Below, in pieces: positions 24,878 through 36,120 of a stretch of DNA of 64,000 bases. The stretch is from Daedaleopsis sinensis (lineage: Eukaryota > Basidiomycota > Agaricomycetes > Polyporales > Polyporaceae), in NCBI GenBank assembly GCA_033807695.1, contig CM066302.1:1860001-1924000 (forward strand), given 5' to 3'. How positions within the stretch are numbered: position 1 is the first letter of the stretch; the number at the start of each line of letters is the position of its first letter. The position numbers and the translations under genes are program-made. The notes below the pieces were generated by a model. It saw only the letters and a list, made by a program, of their open reading frames with translations. It did no database searches and was not told where the DNA came from.

Positions 24878-25751
24878 TCAAGCGGCACTGGCACTGAACC
24901 CGTGTCCAACGGTCGCTATGAGCAGAACGAGCGCAGCAACCTGTACTGTCCGCGCGAGCATGGATTCTCTCGCAACATGGTCTGCCGGTGTCGGGCCGCT
25001 TCCCGTCGGCGAAGGTCCTTTCCTGCCGGTGGCCTTCTGCACATTGGGGTTCGAGAACGGATTCGACGCGGAGCCATCCGCTGTATGAGAAGACCCCGGG
25101 GGAGGAGAATATGTGTACTTGTACGAATAACTGTATGCGGGACCATGGCGTCCGGGGTTCGGTCGTCGTGAGTACTCCCAAGCGTGAGTAGCGCCGCGCC
25201 TGCGGCCGTCTTGCTGCCAGTGCATATGACTTGCTTCATGATGCGTGTGTGGATGAGCGGAGGTGTAGTCGGATGTCAAGGTGCGGTCGTACGCTCGTCT
25301 GAGTGCGCGAAAGGGGGCTCGAAAACCAAGCAAACGACATGGGAAGCGGGCGTACCGTTGGCGGTCGTCCCCCAAGATTGCATATGCCTCGCTAACCGCT
25401 TGGAATCTCTCCTTGGCCGTTGGTTCCTTGTTCACGTCCGGATGGAACTCCTTACTGAGCTAAACGATCTGGCTTGGTAAGTGCGACGGAAAAGCGTCGA
25501 ACAGTAAGGATGTACCTTGTAGTAGCTGGCCTGGAGCGCGTCAGAAACACCACAAACGGAGGAGATGCCTTTCAAACCTTGATTTGATTCCTGTTAGCGT
25601 TCTTGGGGACGCCGAGTGTCTGATAATGTCCACTGCGGAGGCATGACGCGTGAAGACGGCGGCGTGGATTTGAAAAGAGACGGTCGGCCTGGTGGTTAGA
25701 AGTGGATGCACAGGCGGATGGACCAGCAGAGATATATCGCAAGGGGTGCAT
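24878..25751 (-). CDS. J-domain (DnaJ/Hsp40) protein with C-terminal membrane segment
   Basis: Co-chaperone that stimulates an Hsp70 ATPase. Exons (minus): 25751-25578, 25530-25516 (15 bases), 25459-25356, 25298-24878; 237 aa. The J domain begins at residue 42 ([17 protein letters not shown]), continues through [18 protein letters not shown] with the essential HPD, and ends [16 protein letters not shown]. The N-terminus before it is basic, Ser-rich and acid-free, like a mitochondrial presequence. A hydrophobic stretch near the C-terminus ([12 protein letters not shown]) could anchor it. The small second exon was placed because it supplies the missing helix II residues in frame. No Cys-rich or Gly/Phe region, so type III. 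Likely mitochondrial, by inference. Confidence 0.85.
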
Positions 25752-26049
25752 GGCAAGAAGCAAGACGCGTCGGAGGAGACTGTTCGTTGGTTGTTCAACC
25801 GTTGTTGGAGGTCGTGCGGAGGAATGACGGCAAGGGCCATTATCTTATCAGATAAGACACCGGCAGACGCCTGACCACGTCAGAGCCGAGCGTGCCGGAG
25901 TGGGGAGACTGAACGAGCGCTCAGCGTGCTCTCCTCGAGGCCACCATCGCCGACAACCTCCTCCTCGACGTCGACACGTTTGATCGTGTCGGGCAAGTCC
26001 CTTTGATTCTGAGAGCTCTCTGCAGCCGGCCCCGGCCTTGTTGCGCACG

Positions 26050-27625
26050 ATGACTCTGAACATCCTTGTCTCCTTCTCCCTGCTCGCGCTGGTCGTCACT
26101 GCTCGTCCTCTTTCGGACGCGCCACAATCGTAGGTTGTCGTCCAACTTCCATTGCATCTCTCGCTCATATATGTCTCGACAACAGGGTAAGAAGGTCTCT
26201 CCAGGTCCAGAACGCTGTTCAGGCCATATTTGCATCCCGCACAGGGTGAGCTTCTCGATTTCATTTCCCCACTTCTCTCTCGCGTGTCCTGCAGCGTGGA
26301 CGCTGCGTGTATCTGCTCCCGGGCCACTCGTCCGAAAGGCTAACCATTCTCTCATCCTCAGACAATCCCCCGACTGCCTGTCTTGCGAAGACGAAGACGA
26401 TGTCCACATCTCGTTAACGACTTCGGCAGAGCAATCGGCCCTGCTCTCTAGCCTCGAAGACCTTGATGCTATCAAGGCTGTCATCCCTCTCCACATCGAC
26501 GAAACCTCTTCGGAAGACGAGAAACAACTCTATGAGATTCTCAAGAACCTCAAGAGCACCGGCGCACTAAACGACATTGACGGCTACGTTGCCCCCATCG
26601 AGGACACCCAGTCTGTCACCGCTGCAGATGATGTGCCTGAAAGCGAAGCCAAGTCGTCCCAGGAAGCTTCGGACGAGCTTCCTGCCGTCTCTCTCCCCGA
26701 CGTCTACTCGTCTCCCCCACTCCTGGTGCTCGCCGTCTCTTCTATTGCTGCTCTCCTCGCCGTCCTCTGTGTTGGCGCAGGACTGTACGCTTACAACCAC
26801 GTCAACAACTTCATGATCAACTCCGGTCTCGCCTGGGATGTGCTTCCCCGACTTGAGAAGCGTGTCGGGCTCGATTCGCCTCACGATGACGAGCCGACGG
26901 GGGGCGCGCCTCTCCCAGAGAAGCGCCGCCTGCTTTACGACGCACCGCTGCCGCCGGTGAACCTCGTCGACGGGAAGCCGGGCGAAGATTTGAACGAAAA
27001 GGTTATGCTCGTGGACGTTGACGAACCTCTCTCCGACGATGAAGATCTCAGCGAGAAATTCCACGACGCTCCAGAGCATTCCCTTCTCTTCCTCGACTCG
27101 GCCGTTCAGTACCAGCCCAGACCTGACGTCCCTCGGATTGTGATTGACGAACACGCCGACCCAGATCTGCTACCCCTTCCTGAGATTCATTCGAATCAAT
27201 CTACTCCCTACGCGACTCCTTTGCGCACGCCCATGCGTTCGCTTTCCGCTAGTCCAACGCGTTCGCCGCAGATGCGCGAGGTGCAATCGTCGCCTACGCT
27301 CTCGTCAAAGCCCTTGTGGTCTGTGCGCGCGGCCGACGCCCCCACCCTCGGTATTCCTAGCACATCGTCCTCTTCAGAGGCACCCCCGATGCTTCCTGGC
27401 GCATTGTTCGCAGACGACGCCCCCGAGGTGCAAATCCAGCGCCCGCGCCAGAGGACGCCCCGGCAGCCGCTCGATATCGCATTTGCACTGCAACTGCGCC
27501 CGGGGCTCGGGCTCGGTGCGGACTCGGCATGGATCGTGCGGTTCATGATGGCGATGTTCGGGTGGATGACGTTCTTCATAGGAGGGCCGCGGAGGGATGA
27601 GCCGCGGCGTGCACTCACTGCATAG
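26050..27625 (+). CDS. Predicted single-pass membrane protein, function unknown
   Basis: Exons 26050-26129, 26186-26245, 26362-27625 close to 467 aa. The N-terminus (MTLNILVSFSLLALVVTA) is a signal peptide. An acidic extracellular or lumenal stretch follows (SCEDEDDVHIS, ETSSEDEKQLYEIL), then one transmembrane helix near residue 190 (PPLLVLAVSSIAALLAVLCVGAGLYAY), here written as its core AVSSIAALLAVLCVG. The long C-terminal part is hydrophilic, rich in Pro, Ser and acidic residues, with a TP/SP-rich block (TPYATPLRTPMRSLSASP) that may be phosphorylated. A second hydrophobic stretch lies close to the C-terminus (FMMAMFGWMTFFIGG). No domain recognised. The 116-bp second intron is the least certain junction. 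Confidence 0.65.
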
Positions 27626-28167
27626 TCGCAGCTGGCGCGTGCTGTCCAAGCTCCGTTCGCAATGGTCTCTCACCCGGTCTTCATCTCGGTCTCTGGCTGG
27701 ATCCCCTATGCATACTTACTCGCATCCGCCTCGTCATCATCACCCATATCACCCCGCATTGTTGATACACTTACTTCAACCCTAGTTGCCTGCACACTTA
27801 TTTCTCCTCTTTCTCATTCTCCTAGCATAGTCCTCGTAGTCGTAGCCGAAGGGATGGTTCGGCACGGACCTGTTCACTCGTGATTCGGCGGCGACTCGCT
27901 CGTCTCCTGGACTTGCACATACACTCCCTCTTTGTCATCACACATACACCTCAGCAATTGGATGGAACTTTGTGAAGAAGTGCAATGTACTGTACATGGC
28001 ACGTAATATTATTGGACTACTACCTTCATGATTCTGAGGCAGTTCTCGGTCGAGATGAAGGCCGCCCTCGAGGACGGTACGGCATTGTGAAGAGCGCCCG
28101 ACGAGAGGTTAGGGTTAAAGTGGCCAGTTGGCGGACAGACGCGCAACTTGACCCTTGCTCACGTCCT
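27626..28167. other. Intergenic, about 0.5 kb
   Basis: Pyrimidine-rich on the plus strand up to 27950, then AT-rich. One telomere-like GTTAGGGTT occurs at 28108-28116 but is single and without neighbours. No gene seen. Confidence 0.4.
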
Positions 28168-29370
28168 ATGCCTCCACGGCCACCCCTCCACTCCCCCATC
28201 GGCTCCTACTACCCCCCAAACGATGCCGCGACGTACCGCGACCTGCTGTTATTTGAGGAGCGGCTCAAGTCCAATGCTGCGGTTCTAAATGCACGGAAGA
28301 GACGGTACCAACGTGCGTGAGTCGTGGGTCTGCCCTCCGATCGCGATCACTTGCTCAAGGGCGCGTGTATGTCGCAGTGTTTCTTGGGCAGCTGCTCGCC
28401 GTGATTGCCTTTCTGCTCAGTGAGGTCGTCCTCCAGACGAACTGGCTCGGCCTCCCGTATAAGTGGGTCCTGCACCAGGCTCTGCCCGAGATCTACCCCG
28501 AAGATGCGGACGTGAGGGTGCACCCGTACTTTGCGTCGGGGCTGCTCTTCGTGAGCGTGACCACGCTTGTGCTGTTCTTTGCGAGTGGGATGTACTCGGA
28601 GAAGATTGGTTACGCGAATAAGTGCGTCTGCATCTCACACATGTCCTCTCGTCCTAAACTCATGCTCGACTCACGGTGGCTTGCCGAAACTTGCTTGTGC
28701 TAGGTACGTCCCGCATGCTAACCGCGCGCTGAGGAGCTTCAACATGCACCTCAACATGCGCCAGCCACCCCTCCGCTCCAAGCTGCCCTTCAACCCATTC
28801 GCTTTCCTCTTCGCCCGCCCGTCCTCCCCTCCGCCTACGTCGCCCACCTCACCAGCACCCCCGCCCCCGGCCCGACGTCGCTCCCCCTCCCCATCGCCCG
28901 GCCAGAGACGGCGGAGCTCGTCCGTGCCCATCTCGCCCATCCCCCCAGCATCGAACCCGCGCGGCGAGCTCATCTTCTCCTCGCGCGTCGACCGCAGCTT
29001 CCGCGACGCCTACGAGCGCTACCGCGCGCAGTTCGAGCGGCGCAAGGAGGAGCGCACGCGCGCGGCGTACGGCCAGACGTGGCTCGGGTGGATCCACCTC
29101 AAGATGCCGTGGATGCGACACGCGCCGGCTGCGGCGAGCCCCGTTTCCAGCTCGGGGAGCGTGACCCCCATGGGAAGCATCAGAGGGCCCTCGGGCAGAG
29201 GGCGCGGGACGGGGAGCCCGGCGGGGTCGAGGAGGTCGAGCCCGGTGCCGGGGAGGACGGGGAGGAAGATCTCGTCGTCGGGGAGTGTGGGAGGCAGCGG
29301 AGGGACGCATTCTGCGCAGACGGTGCAGCATCCGCTTGCATCGGAGTCTGTGAGAGGGTACGATCCGTGA
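28168..29370 (+). CDS. Spo7-like regulatory subunit of the Nem1-Spo7 phosphatase
   Basis: Spo7 (TMEM188/CNEP1R1 family) pairs with Nem1 at the nuclear envelope/ER and activates the phosphatidate phosphatase Pah1/lipin, controlling membrane and storage lipid synthesis. Exons 28168-28312, 28360-28621, 28704-29370; 357 aa. Marks: TYRDLLLFEERLKSNAAVL near residue 18, two hydrophobic helices (VFLGQLLAVIAFLLSEVVL and GLLFVSVTTLVLFFASGMY) and the following YANKYVPHANRALRSFNMH. The C-terminal half is long, Ser/Pro/Arg-rich and probably disordered (PARRRSPSPSPGQRRRSSS), as in other basidiomycete versions. The start is the first ATG in the frame that precedes the conserved helix. Secure at the family level. 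Confidence 0.87.
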
Positions 29371-29715
29371 GATGGTGGGACGTGGGGACCTGTACTTGGA
29401 GCTTCGGTGTGTCGCCCATAGAGGACGCGTGCTGCGTCGTTGTAAAGTATTCATATCGCGTTCTCACTGACTGCTCTGGGAACGACTGACCTGCCGGAGC
29501 ATGCCTGACATTGACGCAAGTCACTGCGGCACATGAGACGTGCTGCGGTACCCCTCACGCCGAACCTCAAAAGCCTTTGTCTCCGAACTCATACTCGAAA
29601 TCGTCTGTGAATCAACAGTGCCGGAACGCAGTAAGTAGTCATTCTTTCTTTTAAACCGTGCACCTTCGAAGCCTAACTTTCCCTTCGGTGGCATCGACCA
29701 TTGGTCTACGGCAGA
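29371..29715. other. Intergenic, 345 bases
   Basis: Upstream of exonuclease paralog 3. A TTTTAAA at about 29648 is the only TATA-like word. Nothing else assigned. Confidence 0.35.
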
Positions 29716-30841
29716 ATGAGCACCATCCCTATCGACTATACACTCGTTTCAACGTACGCAGAGGCTGAGGCCGCAGTTGCAGCCTTGCGACAACACACTG
29801 TCCTCGTCCTTACCTGTTCAGGTCCTCACCTCGGTCGTGTAGATGGTGTCCTGAGCGTACTTGCCCTCGCAGACCAAGCCGCCTCCCATGTCTACCTCTT
29901 CGACGCCGTCGCTCTCAACGACAAACGCCACCCCCGGCTCTCCCCCTTGTTTTCTCTCCTGCGCGACAAGAAGGTCAGGAAGCTCGTCTGGGACGCGTGC
30001 ATTCCCTTCCTGGAGATTGCGGAAACGTATGGAGTCCTCATTGACGGCGTCCTGGACGTGCAGCTCGCCGAAATCATGCAGCGGTCACCACATCAGCTGA
30101 ACGGCAATCAACGGGCCAAGCATACAATCACCTACTTCAAGAAGTCCCAGATAGTGTCGGCGCAATTCGCTAAGGACCCAACGGTCCTCGACGGTGTCTA
30201 CCGCATTATGGGACTCGAACATTGTGCCGGGATCATAGGCGTAACGAAAGATGTCGGTGGAATTGTGAAGGACGGTAAGGTCTTCCGTTGACCTATTTGA
30301 TCCAGCGACTCATGTGGCGTCCTCCCCACCCACAGCTGCAATCAAGACGAAACCAGACGCCAACAGGATGTGGTTGGAGCGCCCGCTGCATCCCGCCCTA
30401 CTCAAACAGGCCGCGCGCGATGTAGTGCTTATTGCACACGTCCATGCACGGTTTCAGTCGAAGACCCCTGTCCAGCGGCGCGTCACGGACGAGGCTATAT
30501 GCGCTGCATCTGCACGGTACATGTGCGCGTACCCCACCCGCGAGCTCAAAGAGCTCCACGTTAGCCTCGAGCTCAGCAGATTTTTGCCTCTCGACGTGCT
30601 TGACGCCCCGGATCCCAGCGGCGCGCGGTACCGATGCGCGAGGTGCGAACGGATGCTCTCGCTGTCGTGCTTCTTCACGCGGGCAGTCTCGTTTGATCCG
30701 AGTGGGGAGCCTGTCGAGTCGCCAGATGGGAAGGGCTCTGCGGTGCAACGCATGCCGTTTTGTCAGCTGTGCATCCTCATCGCGAGGCTACTGGCGGAGG
30801 ATAGTGAGGTCGCGCTGGGGGAATGGGTGCTGCTTGTATAG
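29716..30841 (+). CDS. Exonuclease-fold protein, catalytic site lost (paralog 3)
   Basis: Exons 29716-30274 and 30336-30841, 354 aa; phase-1 intron at the family position. It aligns along its whole length with paralogs 1 and 2, but the nuclease residues have gone: DxE becomes Thr33/Ser35 (VLTCSGPHLG), motif II Asp becomes Pro97 (WDACIPFLEIAE), and the motif III Tyr becomes Gln (KQAARDVVLIAHV), leaving only the last Asp. The fold-supporting residues (VYLFDAVALNDK, YGVLIDGVLDVQL) are kept, and so is the cysteine module (YRCARCERMLSLSCFF, PFCQLCILIA). The reading frame is undamaged, so this looks like a retained pseudoenzyme rather than a pseudogene. A role in nucleic-acid or protein binding is possible, as for the inactive animal EXD1; that is inference. 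Confidence 0.85.
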
Positions 30842-31788
30842 ATGGTTCGTCGTTCGATTCTCTGCGAACTTTGCTGTGGTAGATGTTATATCGCGAACCA
30901 GCCAGATCTGCGACACGAGGAGACTCGGAGGTGAGTAGTATCCGACACTAAAGTGAATAACGGATCTGATCGTTCCTAGCATGCCCCCACCACCGACACC
31001 ACCGACTCATAGCTTTGCGGCCGACCCCGAAGAATCCTTCTACACCAACCTCGCCGGTGCCGGGGAGAATCAGATTGTGCGAGGTTGACTGCAGGTGCAG
31101 CTTGAGAAGTCTGGGCCTACTCGGCTTCATCTGCCAGTCGCAACAGTTCTGGCCGTCTGTTCGCACCCGTCCGCGTCCTCCTCCCAAGACATACCCCACC
31201 AAGCTTCCCTCTTACGACCACTACGAATTCTCTATCACATGCTCATGCACCCTATCCGCCTAACACATCCGCCAAATAACACTACCCCATTACTGTGCTC
31301 GGCAATGCTGTCGGGCACCGGACAGGTTGCCCGCCCACACGCGCTATCCTCATGCATCGATGCCATACATCGTTCTTTCTATCATCGTATCGGTCACAGT
31401 CTCCAATCTACCGTTTATAATATATCACAGCCAGAACGACCTCTTGTGTGGAGTATGGATCCTAGAACCCACGTTTTGGTTATGCGAACGGCCAACTTCC
31501 TTCGGTTCACGTCACTTCTTACATCAGGAATAGGCCGGATTCTTGCGTGTTGGTAGCTCACGCAAGGCGTATCGACCTCCCGAATCGCTGCAGCACAACA
31601 CATGGTACGTGCTGCGGTAGAAAGTCGTTCTGAGCCCACGAGGCTTATTATCACAGGTTCCATGGTGCATGCCTCAGGACTCCCCCCACTGTGCCGAGAG
31701 AAAAGGTGTGCCATGTTCTGTATATTCATCTGAGGTGCACCGATGTCCGAGCAGTCGCTCAGACTTCAATCAACAGCCGCCAGTCAAC
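30842..31788. other. Intergenic between exonuclease paralogs 3 and 4, with a short open frame
   Basis: A 35-codon frame starts at 30981 (MPPPPTPPTHSFAADPEES) and ends at 31088. I recognise no family and it may be a gene fragment. The rest, about 31100-31700, has no supportable gene. Confidence 0.4.
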
Positions 31789-32882
31789 ATGAGCGCAAAA
31801 ATGTTCGACTACACATTGATCTCAACATATGAAGAGGTTCCAGCCGCGGTGGAAGCGCTTTCACAACACCAGACTATAATCCTCGACTGTGCAGGCAAAA
31901 ACGTCGGACTACCGGATGGCGTTATGAGCATCTTCTCCCTCGCGGACACGTCCGGTTCTCAGGTATACCTCTTCGACGCACTTGCCCTCAACGACAAACA
32001 CCACGACCTGCTGTCGCCTATTCTCTCTCTCCTACGCAACCCGAAGATCAAAAAGCTGGTCTGGGACGGGCGTGCTCCCTTCATGGAGCTCGCTGAGGCG
32101 TACGGGGTGCTCGTCGATGGGGTCCTAGACGTGCAGCTCGAGGAGGTCATGCAACGGCCGGCGCATGCTCGGGATGGGACACTGCGCGGGAAGCATACCG
32201 TGGACTATTTCAAGCGGTGTCAAGTGGTTATGGAAGAATTCGCCAGCGATCCTGCCGTTCTCGACGGCATCCATCGCACTATGACCCTCGAACACTGCGC
32301 TGGCATCATGGGCATACTGAAAGAACTGGGTATGAAGCAAGAATGTGAGTGTTGTTGTAATTGATGCATATATTACGCTAAGACCTCTGCTCAGCTTCGG
32401 ACGCATCCGCCGACGACAAGTGGAGAAAACGCCCGCTCTCTCCCGCCCTTCTCAAGCGCGCGGCGCGGGATGTCTTCCTCATCGCCCATGTCCACTCCCG
32501 ACTCGAAACGAACACTCCTCCCAAGCGACGCGTCGGGTCCAAGAAGATACGCGCGGCATCTACGCGATACCTCCGGACATACGCAACTCGCGAGCTCAGG
32601 GAGCTACACGTCACGCTCGAGCTTAGCAAGTTCATCCCCCTCGACGTCCTCGAAGCATACGACCACAAGGCCCAGCGGTACAAATGCGCGAGATGCGAGC
32701 GGATGCTCTCGCTGTCGTGTTTCTTCACCAGGGAGATATCGGTCACACCCGACGTAGAATCGCCGATCTGGAGTGGACCTGGAGTGCAACGTATGCCTGT
32801 TTGTCGGCTGTGCTTCCTCATAGCGAGGCGCCTCTCCAACAACAGGGAGGTCGCGCTAGGGGAATGGGTGCTGCTCTTGTAA
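31789..32882 (+). CDS. Exonuclease-fold protein, catalytic site lost (paralog 4)
   Basis: Exons 31789-32344 and 32395-32882, 347 aa. Closest to paralog 3, same strand, same intron position. DxE is half lost (Asp33 kept, Glu replaced by Ala35: ILDCAGKNVG). Motif II Asp is Pro97 (WDGRAPFMELAEAYG), the same substitution as in paralog 3. Motif III Tyr is Arg (KRAARDVFLIAHV). The cysteine module is complete (YKCARCERMLSLSCFF, PVCRLCFLIARR). The shared Pro97 shows the loss predates the duplication that made paralogs 3 and 4; further decay then went separate ways. The second exon has no internal ATG near its start but is clearly coding by similarity. Expected to be catalytically inactive. Confidence 0.86.
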
Positions 32883-33683
32883 ATAGTTCGTTGATACGAA
32901 CTCACCACAACATTCCTGTTGCGCACGATGCACTAGCTTGACTATTGACCGGGACCGCGTGCAAGACATTTGTCACGAGTAGTTACTCCAGGTCAAATCA
33001 ATATCTACAATCCAACTTCCCTCGGCCTTAAAACATTCCCTGCAGGCACTGTCATGATCGTTATGCTAGGTCCGGAGGGCAGATTGTTCCCTACCTGACT
33101 AGTTCGTCCGTTCTCATTCGTGCCGTCATCGTCTCCCTAGAACCGACACTTCGCACCTGCGACAGATCGAGTTCCGGCAGCGCGAGATTGCACGCAAGGC
33201 ATGAAAATTTACTGTTCTGGTGCTCGACGAGTGAAGGAGATACTGTACATTGTGTTCTAGTATTCTAGATCCTACAAGCAATGCTGCGGGCCCCGGTAAA
33301 TAAGTTCAGAGAAGCAAGAAAACCCCCGTACAATAGGAGTGTGTTCAGAAGGGGTCGAACGGGGTCCCCTACGCCCAAGTCCAAGAACATGCTAGCGCTG
33401 AAGGCAGTGGACGCCGGCCGGACGATGGAGTGGACGAGCGCAACGAGCATGCAGGGGATGTCGATGACGGGCGATCGTATATCCCTCCGTCCATCGCGGC
33501 ACAGGGAAGCAACTGTGCATCTGCCAGGTGTGGGTGCCACTGGGTGGCACCTGACAGAAAAGCGAACGGTGCCACCGCATTGCGGAATGGTATGCAACAG
33601 CACGCCTGAAGGCTTCAACACGCGTGTGCGCATCACTCGACGTCCGATAGCCTCTTTCGGCGGACACGCCTCAGCGCGTGCCC
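32883..33683. other. Intergenic, 0.8 kb
   Basis: A minus-strand open frame (33687-33265) ends in a hydrophobic segment (LLNTLLLYGGFLASLNLF) and overlaps the 3' end of the LysM gene. It could be an extra 3' exon of that gene if its stop at 33684 is spliced out, but I found no convincing junction. Confidence 0.4.
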
Positions 33684-35588
33684 TCACGAGTCTCTCGATT
33701 TCGTCCGCCGGCGCGGCCGAAGGGGCAGCTGCATGACAGGGGACGGCTCGAGCTGCGCCGTCCGCACCACGCTGTTTCTGCGCGGCGCCGCCGCCCCCAC
33801 TTCCGTCCCGCTCTCCGTGTACGGCACGATGCGCCTCCCGCGCCCGAGGGGTGCCGAGCCCGAGTTCGAGTTCGAGTAGGAGGGGGGAGTGGCAGCGGGT
33901 TGCGAGCGCGAGGAGCTGTGCCGTCGGTGGGTGGGGGTGTGCGGGGACGGGGGCGAACGCGATCCCCCCGTGCGCGAGAACGGACCTGCGTCGAGCTCGA
34001 CGCTCTCGCGCTCCTCTGTGGCCGGTGGAGGAGATGCATGGAGATCATTGAGGGACGCAGATGCGTGGCGGGCATGGGGTCGCTGGCCCTTTGCGTCGGA
34101 GGATGACCGGGCCTGGCCGCGGCGACGCGAGCCGCCGTTCGCTCGGGTGACGATATCCATCTCGTGCTCCCAGTCCATGTCGTCGCTGGTACTGGAGGGT
34201 GTGCCACTGGTAGATTCTGAGGAGAGACGTGACGCTAGGGTGGTCGGTGCGCGTATAGGTGGACCACTTGCGAAGAGAGAACTAGATGTTTGTCGGAGAT
34301 GGTTGGCCGTCGCGTGAAATGACGTGGAAAACACGTCCAGGACGCCTTGTAGGGGTGACTCGGTGGAACGAGTGAACGATACGGGCAGTGCGGGACGATT
34401 CATAGAGCCTTTGCCGTTGGACAACGTTGCGGAGGCCTGGAAGGTCGTGGAGGTTCCGTTCTCTACCTGTGGCACATGATTCGAGGGAGGAAAGTAGGAC
34501 AGCTGGGAAGCAGGTACCCGGCGAAGGGTAAACTTTCCGATGTCAGGCAGGTCGTGGTCTACATTTCTGGGAGGTTCCTTGGTGGTGGGGTCGTTGACAT
34601 CTACAAGCGTTGTAGAAGTGGCGGGGTGGATAGCAAGGTCTACGAGAGCCGTTCTGATCTGTTTCGCCTGCCGGGTCTTGTCCACGGGAATGTAGAGAAC
34701 TTTGCGAAGATGTACAGAGTCCGACGTCCAGAGCTGATTCGCCCTGCGCAACTCGGCAAGGCTGATGCCATATTTCAGAGCAATACCTGCGAGGGAGTCC
34801 TTGGGCTGTACCTGTAGGAGTATTCTCAGTAACCTGGTGGACACAACTCATGACCATCGGAATCACATCCGGTCTTTCCACGGGGAATGTTACGTGGCTC
34901 GTGCAGAGAACGTCTACGTGTCCTCGGAGCTGAGCTCAACGTGCGAGGCGAGAGAGAGTGCAAGCAACGGGGCATCGCAGAGTCAAGACTGTTTGCCAGC
35001 ATGCTTCTCACTGGTGCTAGATGCACAATGAATACGGGTCTGACGTCCTATACTCGGCAGACCAGGGAATTGTCATGTCCTACTCACCTCGTGAACGATG
35101 ACAAGCATTTCCCGATCCTGGGCCACAGACCCTTCTCTCCGCCCAGCATTCTCCTGGCTGGTACTGTCATCGGGGGCGTGCGGTTCGCTCATCATCCTCC
35201 GCATACTCGGGCGAGTCTCATGGTCCAGAGTCCACGAGCTTGACGAGGCGAGGCTCCCGGACGCCCGCAACGGATGTTGACTCGTGCTCCGCTTCGGGAT
35301 CCAGTAGCTGCCACCGCCCACGTCGTCGTCCATCGTGCGCGAGCGGCTGTGGGAGCCGGAGGAAGAGCCCTCTCCGGGGGCATTGGATGGACTGTGATCA
35401 GTCCTCCCGCGCCGCGTCAGCCCATCAGACCCCCTTCGCCTCTTCGATGGCGTGGTCTCGTTGCGTCGAACGGCCGAGGAGAACGACACCTGAGACTGGT
35501 CCTGGCCCTCTTCAGCGTTGCCCCAGACAGTGGAGAGGTCTTGGTAGATGTCGGCCCGGTTGCCTCCAGGATGTTGGGCACTGAGCAT
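33684..35588 (-). CDS. LysM-domain protein without signal peptide (LYSMD-like)
   Basis: Exons (minus): 35588-35088 and 34811-33684, 542 aa. The single LysM domain spans the splice junction, residues about 162-208: MLVIVHEVQPKDSL, then IALKYGISLAELRRANQLW and LRKVLYIPV. Flanks are Ser/Arg/Pro-rich and probably disordered. There is no signal peptide, so this is not the secreted chitin-binding effector type; it resembles the intracellular LYSMD proteins whose role in eukaryotes is linked to the oxidation-resistance/vesicle system or is unknown. The intron is 276 bp, long for this genome, but joins the LysM halves exactly. The C-terminus is basic. A TATA box lies 115 bases upstream. Confidence 0.8.
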
Positions 35589-36120
35589 GGCATGCCTTGC
35601 CTGAGGTCCTTCAGCAAGTCTGGATGAGAGGACAAGAGAAAGGACTGAGAGGATGAGCAGTAGATGTGTCTGAGCCGCCAGAAAGGACCGAAGTGGGATG
35701 GTATATAGGATCAGGTTTGGATCAGGCTGCGTTGCATGAGCCGCTGACCTCGAGCGACCCGAGCGAGCGCGGGCGTTTTGAACCAGTTAGAGTGCATTGG
35801 CGCCAGAATCGAACCAATGACGCCGGTAAGAACCGAACCAAGCTTCCATAGTAAGTGTTTATAAGGCAATGGTAGCTCGACTCAGAGTCAGAGAGATCAC
35901 GCCTATCTCGTCGTCGCTCGTGTACTGAGTACTGTGTACTGTGTACTGAGTACTGAACTTACTGAACACTGACCCGGACTACGACTCCGTATGGCCTGAT
36001 GCATCCGTAATGTGGCCACCGAGATGAATTTTGAACAAATACTGTTCATATAGCAAGGTCCTATTGTACAAGAGAGCTTTTGGCGATACGTATACCCTGA
36101 ACGCATCCGCTCATCATGCA
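35589..36120. other. Intergenic, 0.5 kb, with TATA box and repeat
   Basis: TATATA at 35702-35707 is the likely core promoter of the LysM gene on the minus strand. A GTACTGAGTACTGTGT-type tandem array occupies 35921-35968. Confidence 0.5.
35921..35968. repeat. Short tandem repeat, GTACTGA/GTACTGT units
   Basis: Imperfect 7-base units (TGTACTGAGTACTGTGTACTG and on). Same word as the array at 3962-3996. Confidence 0.7.

Noticed and set aside
28108..28116. Telomere-like TTAGGGTT
   Set aside because: Single copy, no tandem array.
33265..33687. 140-codon minus-strand frame with a hydrophobic end after the LysM gene
   Set aside because: Attractive as an extra exon, but no donor/acceptor pair removes the LysM stop at 33684 while keeping frame convincingly.
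35790..35830. TTCGATTC on the minus strand, resembling a tRNA T-loop
   Set aside because: Flanking bases do not pair as a T stem and no acceptor or anticodon arm could be built.
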